From Ulva prolifera (lineage: Eukaryota; Chlorophyta; Ulvophyceae; Ulvales; Ulvaceae): DNA of 64,000 nt. The position numbers and the translations under genes are program-made. Below the pieces are notes generated by a model that was given only the letters and a program-made list of their open reading frames with translations, made no database searches and had not been told where the DNA came from. Below are positions 1 through 12,175 of the stretch, piece after piece. The DNA is taken from assembly GCA_023078555.1 (NCBI GenBank), contig CM041199.1, positions 6,515,315-6,579,314 of the forward strand, written 5' to 3'. The number at the start of each line of letters is the position of its first letter. Position 1 is the stretch's first letter.

Positions 1-1
1 G

Positions 2-3000
2 ACAAGAGCGAATTGCGCCCCTGGTACATCTAACCGGGTCAACAGAGGAATTGTCGCAAGCACCAAGGCAGCGAAGCGTCATCTAGCTTCTTGCCATCGC
101 ACCAGTGGCAATCCGGAACGGAATTGTTCCCACGACGATCAAGCACTTTCAGGACAGCAGCATAGAAGAGGACCAGCCCCTCCAAATTCTGTAGGTTGTG
201 CGGTTGTGGTTGATAGCCAAGCCCACGTTGCGATTGGGTCCGAACCCGGGGGCGTGCTACTTCAAGTTGACCAAAATGCATATGCCAGAGAGCCATCTGG
301 CGGTAATGGCTCAAGCGCCCCGACAACAGGTTCGTCTGCGCATGCCCAATCTAACAGTGTCGCAGCTTCAGACAGTGCCGGGCCTGCTCCAAAATCTCCA
401 GTCTCGCAATCGATTGACAGTATCGCAGCTACCGTCGATTCCCAACCAAGCTATGCTTATTCTACTAGCGAGGATGAACGAGTTAGAGATGATGCTGGCA
501 AGGCAGACGAAGGTTCAATTGATGGACCCATTGCTAGTGATGGTGAGGGGGCGTTCTGTTCCGGAGTTCCACAGTACGGGCTGGAGTCCGACACTGAATC
601 CCAAGGCGATTACAGCGATGACAGTGACAGCCGCCTCGGGCCTCTGCCAAGAATGCCGCGCAAGCAGTCAGGCGCGTGGCTCAGGTCAAGACGGCTAGAA
701 CCTCTTGCCACCAACCACGAGAGGTCCGTGCTACAAGCCGCCTACAATCAGGTCGAGATTAAGAAGCATGGAGCCAGCAACACTGTTCTAGAGATGATCG
801 CGGAAGACAATTACCGTCTGCTATCTGGTTTCAAGGGAGAACATAAACCACATGAGATTCTCTTGCCCCACTCCATGCACATGGTGAAACAAGTGCTAGG
901 CACAGAGGACGCGGCCAAGTATGAATTCGGGTGGTGCAGCGAGTGCGCCATGCGCTTTGAAGTTGATCCCGACAAGGCCACCAAGACCAGGGAGCAGTTG
1001 CTGCAAGAGACTTGTCCACGATGCGGCTATCACAAGTATGAGGTATGTCCTCTGATCTTATTAATAAGAACATCTTGTTTACATTGTTGACATGATTATG
1101 AGTGTATCCACCAGAGTCACATCTTTATGTGCCTTGTGTTGATGTGCCTTGTACATTATCCTATTATGGTGTCCCGCGGCGAATTCGAATTTCATCCTAT
1201 GTGCATATGCAACAGCTGCGCATTTTTGCTCCCATACATAATTTGTTTTCTATTGGTCCAGGCTGCGTCAGCAAGAACCGTAAAGTTCAACCGAAGAGGA
1301 TGGGATTTCACAATGGAGGCCGTAATTAAGTGGTTTCACGAGGACGAAGCTTTTCGTGAGGCAGTGCTTGCGGCCCATCCTTTGGACTTCACTGATGCCG
1401 ATGGCGTGGCCGGGTCCCTGTACCTCAATATGCTCAACGAGGATTGCAAAAATGTTCTCTCGAAGCGTACCGATGCTTTTGGTGCAGGAATTTATGGCAT
1501 GGGTGTGATCATGCTCGAACCTATGCCACACTGTGGGTGTCAAACCGCGTGGGGCACAATGATGCAGTACTTCAATGCGTTGGCACCGATTGCTAGTTGC
1601 ATGCCCTCAATCCATATCTCTACTATGTACTCGACATGTGGTCGAACCACGTATCGTCTTAACACCATTGAGTACCGGTAATGCTAGCGTTGCCTCACCT
1701 ACTCTACGCATGTGCAGGAGCTGATGGTGGCAACATCTTCAAGCTAAGAATTGGCAGTACTACCATTGTCGGCGTGAGACGCTACGATCTACATGTCGCA
1801 AAAAATGCCAGCTGCCTATCATGGCAGCCTCTCATCATTCTGGAAGGTCCTACGGAGCCGTCTCAATTGGAAGACATTTTGAAGCCAACTGTGGACTTCT
1901 TTGTCAACCACGACCCAGGTACATCCTCTTATCGAGGATGCCCTAATATCCAATATCTTATACACACAGTTTTCAGTCGGTAGTAGCTGAGTGACCAATG
2001 TGTTGAAAAGGGGGTCAATTGACTTCGTGGATCCTGCCATGCGCAGGTCGGGAGGGCACAGAATCGTTTGAATTCACAATTTTCCCAGGAGGAAGGGAGA
2101 TGCGCATACAACACTGGCCTGTGCTTGCTTTCGTGGAAGGAGACCTAATGATGATGTATAAACTCATGTTGACGCTGCCACACAGTGCAGTTGAGGCTTG
2201 CCCACGTTGCGCTCTTCAGGGGAAGTCCATCAAGAATGCCATGAGGTGAGGTTCAGCGGTGACGTGGCCGTGCAAACGTGTATGCCACCTGTGCAGATCC
2301 TGGCTATACACTAGTTGCCACACCAACCAGTGCACCTCAAGAGTGCATTTTTGGAGGATCCTAGGCACACAGTGATGTGACATGTGCTTGTAGGTTTCCG
2401 TACGAGACGAATGTACCTCGAAAAATGCCCGCCACTAAAGATGCAAAGCGGATCCCGGACATTCACAAGAGGGACCACGTAACTCGTCAGCTGGGTGTCC
2501 CCGCTGGGTACGCATGGGAGGATCCGCCGGTCTCACGCTCACAACTACCACCATGCCATGCAGAGTCTTTGCGGAACGGTGCCCGTCTCACCGATGATGA
2601 AGCTGATTGGGACGACACCGAAGAGTTAAAGTACACTGCGTACGAGATGCATGAACGCGCGCAAAGTGTGCAAGATCAGTGGGACAAGTCCCTGAGGAAT
2701 TTGTCGCCGCCTCTGCACCAACAAGATCCTGAAGCTTGCAAAAAGTCTTGGAAGAAGCTCAAGAGTGATGCAGAAAAGGTTCAAACGGAGACTGGCCTAC
2801 GTGGGATGCCAGGGTATAGCAGGCTCAGTTACTTCAGGTGCGTGCGTGAATCACTGGAAGCCATGAGTGTCGGAAGACACCCATCATGATCAAGGACACG
2901 CGTACGTCTTGTAGGTATGAACATTTTTTCCACTTTGCGTTGGCGCATCTACTGTTGTACGGCATCGTCCGGGATTTCTGGAATGTGTGGCTTCGCCCAG

Positions 3001-4695
3001 AAGACCCAAAACCAAAGGCTGATGGATCCAAACCAAAACGAAGAAAGAAACATCGACTCCACGGAAACAAGTACGTTCTTCCGAAGTACATCCGGGAGGT
3101 CATCAAGAGACGGGCAGCCAAGATGCACTGGACAGCACAAATGAAGAAGCGCAGCGCTGATGTACTCGGGTATGATGACAACACCGTTTCTCTAGGGCGT
3201 GCATAGTGACGAATCACCACCGGTGTCACCCTAGTGCGTCTATTTGACTTGGATTTTGCGCTGCAGGAGTAGGTCTACTTGGACAATGGAGGAGTACATG
3301 ACTTTCGTAGAAACGTGCTCGCCATTCCTCCTATTCGAGCTTCCCTGGAAGGATGAAGATTCTGCGGTGAAAGAAATGTTTGAACTTCAGTGGGGCAGCC
3401 TTCGCCGGGCGGTAATGTTTTGCCTACGCCAGCAGCATACAGAGCACCATACTCTCAAGCGTCTGGCCCAAGCCCGAGAGGACTTTGAGACATACGCCTT
3501 TGCTGCCCAGCAGGTGTGGTGTTGCCGTTGTCCGTGAAGAGAGAGAGATTTGTTCCTCATGTATACATATACATGAGATGTACTGGCCGATGCACTGCAG
3601 GCTTTTCATGGCTTGGTGTTGACGACCGCCAAACTACATCATTCAGTGGTGCATGTCATCGACCAGATCTGTTGTCAAGGTCCCGGATCTCTGTACACCG
3701 AGTATTGGATTGAACGCATGATCTGGTATCTGAAGTTGCACTTGAAAGATCGAGTCAAGGATAATGGTGAAGTTACGTTTGTGAACGACCATTTGCTCAT
3801 GGTCTCTGCTCAGTCATGCCGGTGCATGTACCCAGAACACTGTTTGACAATTGAGGAGAGGCGTGAGAAGCCATCCGCCGTGGCCTTCCCCGAGTATGAT
3901 GTCTCTTCTGAAGACGTCTTGTTATTAGGCCCCTCGAACAAAAGAGGCCTGACCGAAGAGCAGGAGCTATGTGTCATTCAACAGCTTCCAGGGTTACTTA
4001 GAGTGGAAGGCGAATCTCGCAAATGGTACAGAGACCGCGGGTGGCCTGCGATTCATGACTTCGTTATGCATCGGATGCACAAGAAGAACAGATTCATGCT
4101 TGATAAGTATATGCAGGCCTCGCTTCCGTCGATGGATGTGGTCACTTGCAATGATGATTGCAGGCATGTAGTCACGGACAACAGATGGGTGTTTGTGGGG
4201 TACACGTATGATGATAATACCGAATGCCCTTGTGTAGCTCAGGTGCAAGCGTTTGTCCGTGTGCGGACCAGTAACGGGGCTTCCAAAGCGTTTGATCCCC
4301 GAGGGTGTGTCCACAGAGAAGAGGTGGACCAATACATTGTCCCGTCCGACATTCCGGGGAAGTCTATCCCCGCCCAGCCTCTTCGTATGGCAATTTGCAA
4401 GCTATGGGCAGCTGATATCCTAGATTGCGATGCCATTGGCAGCCCCGATCGTCAGCCTGGTAGCGTCCCAGACTTACTGAAGGTGCATCACATGGGTGAC
4501 ACCGAAGCCAACCAACTAGCGCCATCTGCGCGGCGCCGGAGTGGTACAAGATGCTACTTTGGATTGAATCTAGTTAATTTATCTGAAGTGTGGAGCCAGC
4601 TGGTTCCGTCTCAAACTTTTCAAAATGATCTAGCCAGAGGTGGAACTCGAGAAAGTCAAGTCTTCATGACTTGTTCAAAGTTATCAGGAAAGTAA
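2..4695 (+). CDS. Tnp2-like CACTA transposase, 8 exons, 5' partial
   Basis: Exons by splice motif and frame: 2-1042, 1262-1502, 1718-1918, 2047-2245, 2394-2837, 2915-3169, 3267-3513, 3601-4695. They join without a stop into 1240 codons. The first exon is open back to base 2 and has no in-frame ATG before about 652, so the true start is probably upstream. Visible features: an acidic, low-complexity N-terminal part; a Cys pair region (CSEC ... CPRC, codons near 915-1025); the Tnp2 core with a DG motif at the start of exon 3, then LIILEGPTEP, then PVLAFVEGDL ... CPRC in exon 4; a LAHLLLYGIVRDFW block in exon 6; and a C-terminal HHSVVHVIDQI ... GP ... ER block resembling the DUF4218-type region downstream of Tnp2. 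Tnp2 proteins cut and join CACTA termini in the nucleus. No break was found, so the enzyme may be functional. Function rests on family motifs, not on a search. Confidence 0.8.
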
Positions 4696-4808
4696 TAACC
4701 GCAGTTTGCAATTTAGAGTTTCTAGTCGTACTGATCTCGGCTGTATGGGCCATTGCTTCCGTCGCCACATGGTGTACTATGCTTTTGCACATGCGCATTC
4801 AAACATCG

Positions 4809-5905
4809 GCAGTGGATGGATGGATCCTCGATCTGTCTTTTGCAGAAAAGAGTCACGTTGAAATGTGCATGGGAATTGGGGTTGCCTGTGTGCGGTGCAC
4901 CATGGTGGCCCCGCAGTTTGAAGCGGCCTACCGGTCATCCAAGCTGAGAGCCACAGGCCAGCTACACCTGTGACATGAACTTTCAGGTGCACCCCAGCTG
5001 ACCTCAATTCCCACACTATTCGTGAGTTGGTATCAAGCTGTGATGGGCCTAAGGACCAGCTGGCACCCATGCGCGCCACTGCATACTGTGATAGTCTCGA
5101 CTTGGGCTGGAATTGCCACAAAATGCACGTAGCTGTCGGAGTTTATATCTGAGCAGTGGATGGATGGATCCTCGATCTGTCTTTTGCAGAAAAGAGTCAC
5201 GTTGAAATGTGCATGGGAATTGGGGTTGCCTGTGTGCGGTGCACCATGGTGGCCCCGCAGTTTGAAGCGGCCTACCGGTCATCCAAGCTGAGAGCCACAG
5301 GCCAGCTACACCTGTGACATGAACTTTCAGGTGCACCCCAGCTGACCTCAATTCCCACACTATTCGTGAGTTGGTATCAAGCTGTGATGGGCCTAAGGAC
5401 CAGCTGGCACCCATGCGCGCCACTGCATACTGTGATAGTCTCGACTTGGGCTGGAATTGCCACAAAATGCACGTAGCTGTCGGAGTTTATATCTGAGCAG
5501 TGGATGGATGGATCCTCGATCTGTCTTTTGCAGAAAAGAGTCACGTTGAAATGTGCATGGGAATTGGGGTTGCCTGTGTGCGATGCACCATGGTGGCCCC
5601 GCAGTTTGAAGCGGCCTACCGGTCATCCAAGCTGAGAGCCACAGGCCAGCTACACCTGTGACATGAACTTTCAGGTGCACCCCAGCTGACCTCAATTCCC
5701 ACACTATTCGTGAGTTGGTATCAAGCTGTGATGGGCCTAAGGACCAGCTGGCACCCATGCACGCCACTGCATACTGTGATAGTCTCGACTTGGGCTGGAA
5801 TTGCCACAAAATGCACGTAGCTGTCGGAGTTTATATCTGAGCAGTGGATGGATGGATCCTCGATCTGTCTTTTGCAGAAAAGAGTCACGTTGAAATGTGC
5901 ATGGG
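4809..5905. repeat. 344-bp tandem repeat array (3.2 copies) between the two CACTA-1 genes
   Basis: The phrase GCAGTGGATGGATGGATCC recurs at 4809, 5153, 5497 and 5841, an exact 344-base spacing. The last copy stops after 65 bases at 5905. Copies are nearly identical; single changes such as CGGTGCACC versus CGATGCACC are visible. The array lies in the spacer between the transposase stop (4695) and the next gene (6127). A 138-codon open frame crosses each unit on the minus strand, but 344 is not a multiple of 3 and nothing supports translation. A regulatory role, or a byproduct of replication slippage, is equally possible. Confidence 0.95.
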
Positions 5906-6126
5906 TCCCGCCTGATACGTTGGGCCTGCCTTTATGCAAGGATCGGGGGGATGTTACATGCATATGGACAGCTTCGCATGCATGCTGCCACATGAATGCA
6001 CCTCAACAACGAGCTCCAGGTCTACTCAATTCAAATGCACAGACCTCAATATAGCCAAACTCATACACGCTCGCCTCTCTGTGTCCGAGTATTGTCATAC
6101 TGTAACCTTACCTATCACAACATACC

Positions 6127-9100
6127 ATGAGCGGCCTACCTAAAGAAATTAGCCAAAGCACAGATGCCATCGAGGAAGGGGGTCTGATAACCGTACTATG
6201 GGGTGACCGAGGTGAAATGAGCTTTCAGATAGGCCACGATTACTCGCATGAGGAGCAAACGCTGATGTTTGAAGCTGCATGCTCTCTGGGGCACGCCTCG
6301 CCCGACGACGACGACGACACGGAGCTCTTGGGTAAGAAAGCAGCGTACGTCCGGGTCGGCAAGGAGTATCGACTAAAGAAACTCTGGCGGATATTCGAGG
6401 ACATCAAAGCGCTTCTGAAAGGGGAGGCAAGGGACATCTTGCGTGACGGGAAGATCCTTGTCGTGAGAGAGAAGGAAGGGGCACAACCCATCGCGACGAG
6501 GAAGACTCGCAAGCCGGGGACAGCCATGCAGAAAGTACGCCCTATATGCAGATGATGTGAGATACTGCGGCAGCGAGATCGACGGTGGCCGTTGTAGTGT
6601 CGATTCGATACTGTTATGCTCGATGTTACCTTGAACCAGCCAGTCCGCAAGCATGCCGGCAGATGGTCATCGACAGGGAGACGCCCGTGAGATCCTTATG
6701 ATCTGTGACCTCTGCAGGAACTGATGAGGTACTTTATGTGGGGAGCTCCCATGGCGTCTGACATCGAGGCCATCGCGAAGTCCGTCAACAAGGCCGCCCT
6801 CTCCGCCGAAGGCAAAGCTGCCTTGGACACGGTTCTCGATATGTTCTCAGAAGAGCAATATTGCGTGGCAACTCGCGAACTCGGTGGCAACATTCTCACC
6901 CGACTGGTACGCCCGACCTGCGCTGATGCTGAACGATGCATCATGATAACCTTCACGTCGTGTACGTCAAGAGAACGAACACACGGCGTCATTGCAAAAA
7001 ACGATATTTACTCTGCTTATATAAGATAGTTTCGTGTCGAACCCATGGAGCAGTGTTGGGGCCGAATGTTTGTGTGCGCTTGAAGGCCTGAGGAGTATTC
7101 GTAGCACGATTATGCATGGTAGTAGAGGCTCACCTGAGCGAAACATGATTGATGACTGCAGCGACACGTGCCTACATCCGACAAACCTGAGCTCAGAGGC
7201 GTGCGGCGGGCTGCGAGGGCCGTAGAGGCATTCTACGCCAAGCCCTATGAGGCGGGCGGCCTCCCCGCGGATGTCTTCAAAATGACGGTGAAGCAAGTGA
7301 ATAACACAAACTCACTCGTGCGCACGCTCGCACGCAATAACAAGATTTCTACGATCCAAGATGCAAAGACAAACTGTGACTCCGCCAGAGGCATCATCAA
7401 GGCGCGAATTGTAGAATTATCCCAGGTACGGATTGGCATAGTTTGATTATCCGGAGGTAATTTTAACCGACCGATCTCTGTATGGGGTGCATGAATCAAC
7501 TGCGCGTGTGTAGAAGGTCATGACAACGTCTGATGGGATGCGTGCGCCTAGCATCATGGACTCTCCCGTGGAGGAGCGCGAGGCTACACTCGCGTCACTC
7601 CGCAAGGAGGGATACTTGACCATGAAAGAGTGGCTGCGACAGGGGCTGGTGCCGGTGCTACCTTTTCAGCTTCCCCCGGATGAATCCATGGCAGCCCAGC
7701 GATTACCCGTACGACACCCCCTTGCTACGATGCGTCACGCCAGCCGCAGCGATACGATCGCATGGTTTCGTGATAGTGGCGATCGCTACCGTCATGATCA
7801 TCTTAGTCTGCCAACCGATGTCGGATCCGCTTGTCACACTGAATGATTAATCCCTTGCATAGCAACGCTGATCGCGACCAGCGGATGGGAAGCCCAGTTA
7901 GCTCGTTGCAGTGACGGAGCCATGAACATTTAGACAAGAAATGGCATCACGAAAGACTAATTTGCTCCTTGCAGTCAAGCAACTGCAGCAGTCGAGGCAC
8001 CACAGCCGCTCAGCGCAAAGCAGGGAAGCGGAAGTCCAGACAGATGGGCAGCCTACCCAGTCTTAGTGAGGACGAGGCTGATGACCATCAAGCAGTGAGC
8101 CAAGATGACGACGGCATTGGGACAGATCGTGACGGCGAGGTACGATGCCATGCTGGGCCTACGTGCACTGATTCACATTCGATGGCTCGCACCCTCGCAG
8201 CGCACACACAGTCACTTGCCTGCATTTGACGCCCGAGTGTATGTCCAACAGCCGGGGTTTTAAGCCCCTCACGCAGGCTTGGCGAGGCAGGAAGCTGCTG
8301 CTCAAACATAATCATGTGCTTGGATTGCCACAGACACTTGATGTGTAGGATGATGATGTTCTGGTCGGATTGAGGATGAAGGATGTCGTAGCGCTTAAGA
8401 GACATCACGACCATAACACAACTCGTAGAGCTGAAGGCTCAGGATCACAGCAAGATGACGAAACGGCCGGGGACGAGAATGTACCTATCAACATGCAGAA
8501 TCTGGACCCCCCAGGTGAGCGTGGTGTCAGTGACCAGCATTCGCATCCTGATCAAGCGCTAGACGCCCGGCAGCAAGCATTGGCCAGGTTAGGGGTTGAT
8601 GTGGTGCCTTCAAAGCCTGCTCCTCTAACAGGCGAGGATGATCTGCCAGACGTTCACAAACCCGTCCGGCAAAGCCGTCGCAACAAGTCCCAACAGCCCC
8701 GCACAACAAAGCCACACAAGAAGGCCAAGACAACAGCAAATCAGGATGTGGGGTCAGCTGCCGGCGAATCCTCTCAGCCGAAGTCGGGAACTGTTGCAGA
8801 TATCCTAGAAGGTTCTCTCCACAAAGACGCAATCAAGATGGCTGGTGCGTATCCCTAGCACGTGTACTTGATAACTCTTGGCTGACCCTCAGAATAGTTG
8901 GTGTGCATTACCATTTATTGTGGGCGATATCGCCCTCTCCAAATTGAATAGAAGGGAGGCTGTGTTCCCCGCTCCATCTGCTGGCAGTTGACATGATGTG
9001 ATTTGCCAATGTAGGTGTGACTCTTGATGATCGGGTTGTCTCGGGCATAGACGATGCAGCTTTTGTCAAGGAAATGACCATCAAGGCTGGAACAATGAGC

Positions 9101-9514
9101 GGCAAAAAGCATCAACCTTTGCGAGTAGGAAAGGCTAAAGAGTCACTGACCGAGATGAAGGTAACCCACCCCCGTGCGTTAGGCCCAACATGGCTATTTC
9201 AGTCCAATAGCAACGGGCTATTGAGTGCATACGTTGCATACAGCTTGCCTGACAGCATTGCCAGATGACCTAGGTCTCTGCTTGTGTCTACCTGTAGGCG
9301 TATCACTAGTACCGCTCCATACGTATGCCATGATTCCACTTGACAACGCGGTAGACGTGTGCAGAATCTACTCATTGAGTACATTGATGATCAAGCACTC
9401 CTGGCAAGACTCAAGGCCGCAGATCCGCGTGATGATGATGCGGTTGCACGGAAGGAAGGCGCTCTGGAGCGGCTGCTCTCCGCCATTGCCAACTTCTGTG
9501 ACATTCCGGTGTGA
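6127..9514 (+). CDS. CACTA-1 second gene, 8 exons, 670 aa, no recognised domain
   Basis: Exons: 6127-6534, 6718-6906, 7162-7425, 7514-7708, 7975-8139, 8349-8844, 9015-9160, 9365-9514. All boundaries are GT-AG and the joined frame is 671 codons including the stop, which supports a real gene. The ATG at 6127 follows a spacer and is the first in frame. Exon 1 has an acidic DDDDD tract followed by a basic segment (KKLWRIFEDIKALLKG, then TRKTRKPG). Exons 3 and 4 are helical and charged. Exons 5-6 are Ser/Asp/Gln-rich with basic patches (QRKAGKRKSRQ; RRNKSQQPRTTKPHKKAK) that could be nuclear localisation or DNA-binding segments. Its place downstream of Tnp2 matches the second gene (TnpA class) of plant CACTA elements, which binds subterminal repeats. 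That role is inference from position only; I recognise no homologous domain. Confidence 0.7.
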
Positions 9515-9894
9515 GAGCTAGCTTTCACGTTGACTGGCGTGATTGTCAAGTTTGTAGATCTACATAATGTTGTTAATCGAAGGCTCATTCGGTTTGTCTT
9601 CCTCTCATCTAGGGGGGTTTGGTTTTATAGTTAGCCTCCGATTAGTTGCACTGTAATGGTGTGTAGACCACGGCAGCTAGCTCAACTGTGAGTAGTGCAT
9701 GTAGACCAATGGACCATGGGTAACGATGAATGATTGCAGTTCCATTTGTAGTACCACTATATCCACACAATCAGGGCACTAGATCGGCCTAATGACTGCT
9801 CTCAATATGGGCTCAACCGTGGCACAGCCGTCGGGCCGGGAATATGTTGTATCCACCTTGTCCCAAAGTGGGCCTTACGGTATCTCCTTCTCAG
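9515..9894. other. CACTA-1 3' region without a gene
   Basis: This stretch runs from the second gene's stop to the subterminal motif cluster. It presumably holds the 3' UTR and polyadenylation site of the 6127-9514 gene. I see no ORF, repeat or RNA gene in it. Confidence 0.5.
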
Positions 9895-10157
9895 CAGTAT
9901 ACTGTCCCTATGGTGTCCCGCCGTTCGTCCTAACGGTGTCCTATCGTTCGGGAACGTATTAGGTTAGGATGTCCTTACTGTAAGGAAGAATCCTTCGTGT
10001 CTTATAGTGTCCTTATGATGTCATTAAGTAAGGACAGGCGGCTGCCCCCAATCCTCATTCGGGCCTTATTCTCGCCTTATACTGTCCCTACGCCCTATAT
10101 AAGGACAGTATAATGACGCAATAAGGCCGGGGTAAGGACAACTCAGTGCTGGTAGTG
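9895..10157. repeat. CACTA-1 right subterminal repeat region (TAAGGACA cluster) and terminus
   Basis: Within about 260 bases the motif TAAGGACA or its complement occurs repeatedly, together with related ATAAGGCC-type words. The block ends with CAACTCAGTGCTGGTAGTG. It is present in reverse orientation at 12176-12440 and 19867-20130. Clustered short motifs next to CACTA ends are the known binding platform for the element's second protein. Binding by the 6127-9514 product is a prediction. Confidence 0.8.
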
Positions 10158-10216
10158 CATGGTCAACTGCAGCATGGTCAACTGCACCATGGTCAACTGC
10201 ACCATGGTCAACTGCC
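10157..10216. repeat. 15-bp minisatellite, four copies
   Basis: Four consecutive 15-base units (GCATGGTCAACTGCA, then variants starting with CC) begin exactly at the last base of the CACTA-1 terminus. They could be pre-existing host sequence or have arisen at the insertion point. Confidence 0.9.
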
Positions 10217-12172
10217 GGTGCCTGTGCATTTGGCGCCGCTGACTCCGAGGCAGCATCATCTGTTCGCCCAGGCGCCTCGTCAGTGTGGCTGCAATAGTTT
10301 GATCACATCACACTACTTGGCAGTTGTATGGTATGCGAATGTGCGGTTGTTATCATCAATCTGATGTACATGTTAACACTGCTATTGTTGACCTGTCTAC
10401 ACCAGTCCACTGTTCTGCATGCACCGATGGCACACCAGTCAAGGCACACAGCCTTCTTGGGAGGGCGCGTCTGGTGGGGGCAGGCAGGTTTCACACCGCT
10501 TGCACTTGCTCGAATCATGCCGCGTGTTCAGCCAGGATCTCTGCTGACGAGTATGCCACGGCGGCCCAAGCTAGCAGAACGTCAACGGAGTGCCTCCACT
10601 GCTGTGTGGCCGTGCATGTGTGGCTGTTGATCCGGATGAGACTATGTTGTTGTGCTCGGGAGCAGGGGTTGCGGTATGATGCGGGCCTGGAGGACGCGAT
10701 CCTGCCGGACTGAGTTGTGAGTGCGGTTGTAGTGTTCGTGTGTGTGTGAGTGTATGTTGCTGTTGATTCGGATGAGATTCGGTTTCAGTGTTTGTTTTCT
10801 CCCGTTCACTCTTTTGTAAAAATGTTGTTGTGCTTGTCTGTTTCTGTTCACTCTTGTGTAATTCTCTGCTGCTGCTTCTGCCTACCGGCCAGCGTTGGCC
10901 GGCGCTAGCGTGGCTAGCCCTGCAGGCCACGATGCCCTGCAGGCCACGATGCCCTGCAGGCCACGAGCCCTCGTGCGCTAGCTCAAGCTGGAGCTCGAGC
11001 GCGGCCGCATGGTCCTCACACACCCAGGGCCTGATCCACCTCACGCTGGGCCAGCAGGTCCCGTGGGAAGCAGACTCGACTTCGAAAGTATCTGGCAGAT
11101 CGCGCGCGTCCCCAGCAGCTCATGCAAATCAGTCGCATATCGTATGCTAGCGCTGCAACAAGCTGCCCCGGCACTGTGCAATCACTTTGAGACGGACGCA
11201 CACGTGAGGTACAACTCTTCCCTTATGTATTTTGCGATTGTTGTAAATGTGTTGCCTGTTTATAACGACAGTATGATATATTAGTACGCCTCACAGTGAC
11301 AACGTTGTCACTGTGAAGGTTTCCCGTTGCAGCGTTTCATGTCGCATGCATGTGCGTAGTGTAGGTTCCAGGTCCAAGAAGATCTGCGGTCGACATGCGT
11401 ACTACTTAACTGTCGGCACGTACTGCTCTATCTCGAGATATGTGTACAGGTGAACGCCATCCCATCCACGACGCATTGAAGTGGGCCGCAAGGGGCACGT
11501 CGGCAAAGTCGAGGTGCGCCTGAATCAGGATACCTGGGCTCCAGACATCATCGCGGCTTGCATCTGCCTGGCCGAGGTGACGACTGTGATGTCCGCCAGC
11601 GCGCTCGAGGACGCTGCTACTGGCAGTGCCGTGAAAAGCAAGTGCCGGGAGACGTGCGAGTCGCGACTAGTGCTCGATGCAGCGACAGCATCGTCACAAG
11701 CTTTCTGCAACCAAGAACAATTAATCTGTGCCTGTGCCGCCCTGTTTGGGCATAGTGTGGAGAGCAAGGAGACTGTGCACTCGCTACAGCTGTTGATTCA
11801 CAGGCTGTGGCCTGAGAGCTGGAGAGCAAACGCTTGTGCTAACACAGCCATATGTAAGTACACGTATGCTTGCCTGCTTATGCTTGTGCATTGAATCGTA
11901 ACAAACAAGCGTGTGCGTCTCCGCGTGTGTGCCGTCGACGTCCGGAGCTGGTGCGGAAGACATTCGTTTGTTTAGTCTGCCTTCACCCGTCCACTCGTCT
12001 GTAGCCGAATGCTACAGCCAATACGATGCTGAGCAGGGTATCATATGCAGCTGGTGGGATGACGCAGGCGCTACCGCTGTTCTGGGATATCGATGTCACT
12101 CTTCACTCTATCTGGCACCATGTTGGCGTTCCGACATTAATCAATTTTGTCGTCTAAGGAATGCACTGCATG
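10217..12172 (+). other. host segment between CACTA elements, possible gene remnant
   Basis: Exon-like pieces can be seen but I recognise no family. One coding-looking stretch is about 11009-11209, ending at a donor-like CACAC|GTGAGG. A second runs from an acceptor at about 11461 to 11894. They do not join cleanly into one frame. A 17-bp repeat (GCCCTGCAGGCCACGAT, about three copies) lies at about 10914-10970. The peptide read near 11190-11210 (FETDAHVRY) resembles CETNAHVRY read at 19804-19830, so two related copies of the same sequence existed here. Likely a decayed or fragmentary host gene; low confidence. Confidence 0.35.
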
Positions 12173-12175
12173 GAT

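Larger units (their letters stand above)
1..10157 (+). mobile_element. CACTA-1: autonomous CACTA DNA transposon (left end outside window)
   Basis: The segment carries two genes in the same orientation (a Tnp2-like transposase and a second gene) and ends at 10157 with CAACTCAGTGCTGGTAGTG, the inverse of the CACTACCAGCACTGAGTTG that opens the related elements at 12176 and 19867. The last ~260 bases (9895-10157) are rich in TAAGGACA/TGTCCTTA motifs in both orientations, the usual look of CACTA subterminal repeats that bind the element's own DNA-binding protein. The same ~260 bases reappear inverted at the left ends of elements B and D. The base triplet after the terminus is CAT (10158-10160); its partner and the left terminus lie before the window. 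That both genes and the 10157 terminus belong to one element is inference from their order and orientation. Confidence 0.75.

Noticed and set aside
5049..5809. Repeated 138-codon minus-strand ORFs in the 344-bp array
   Set aside because: They exist because each repeat unit is open in that frame; unit length is not a multiple of 3, there is no splice or start context, and the opposite strand holds the element's gene order.
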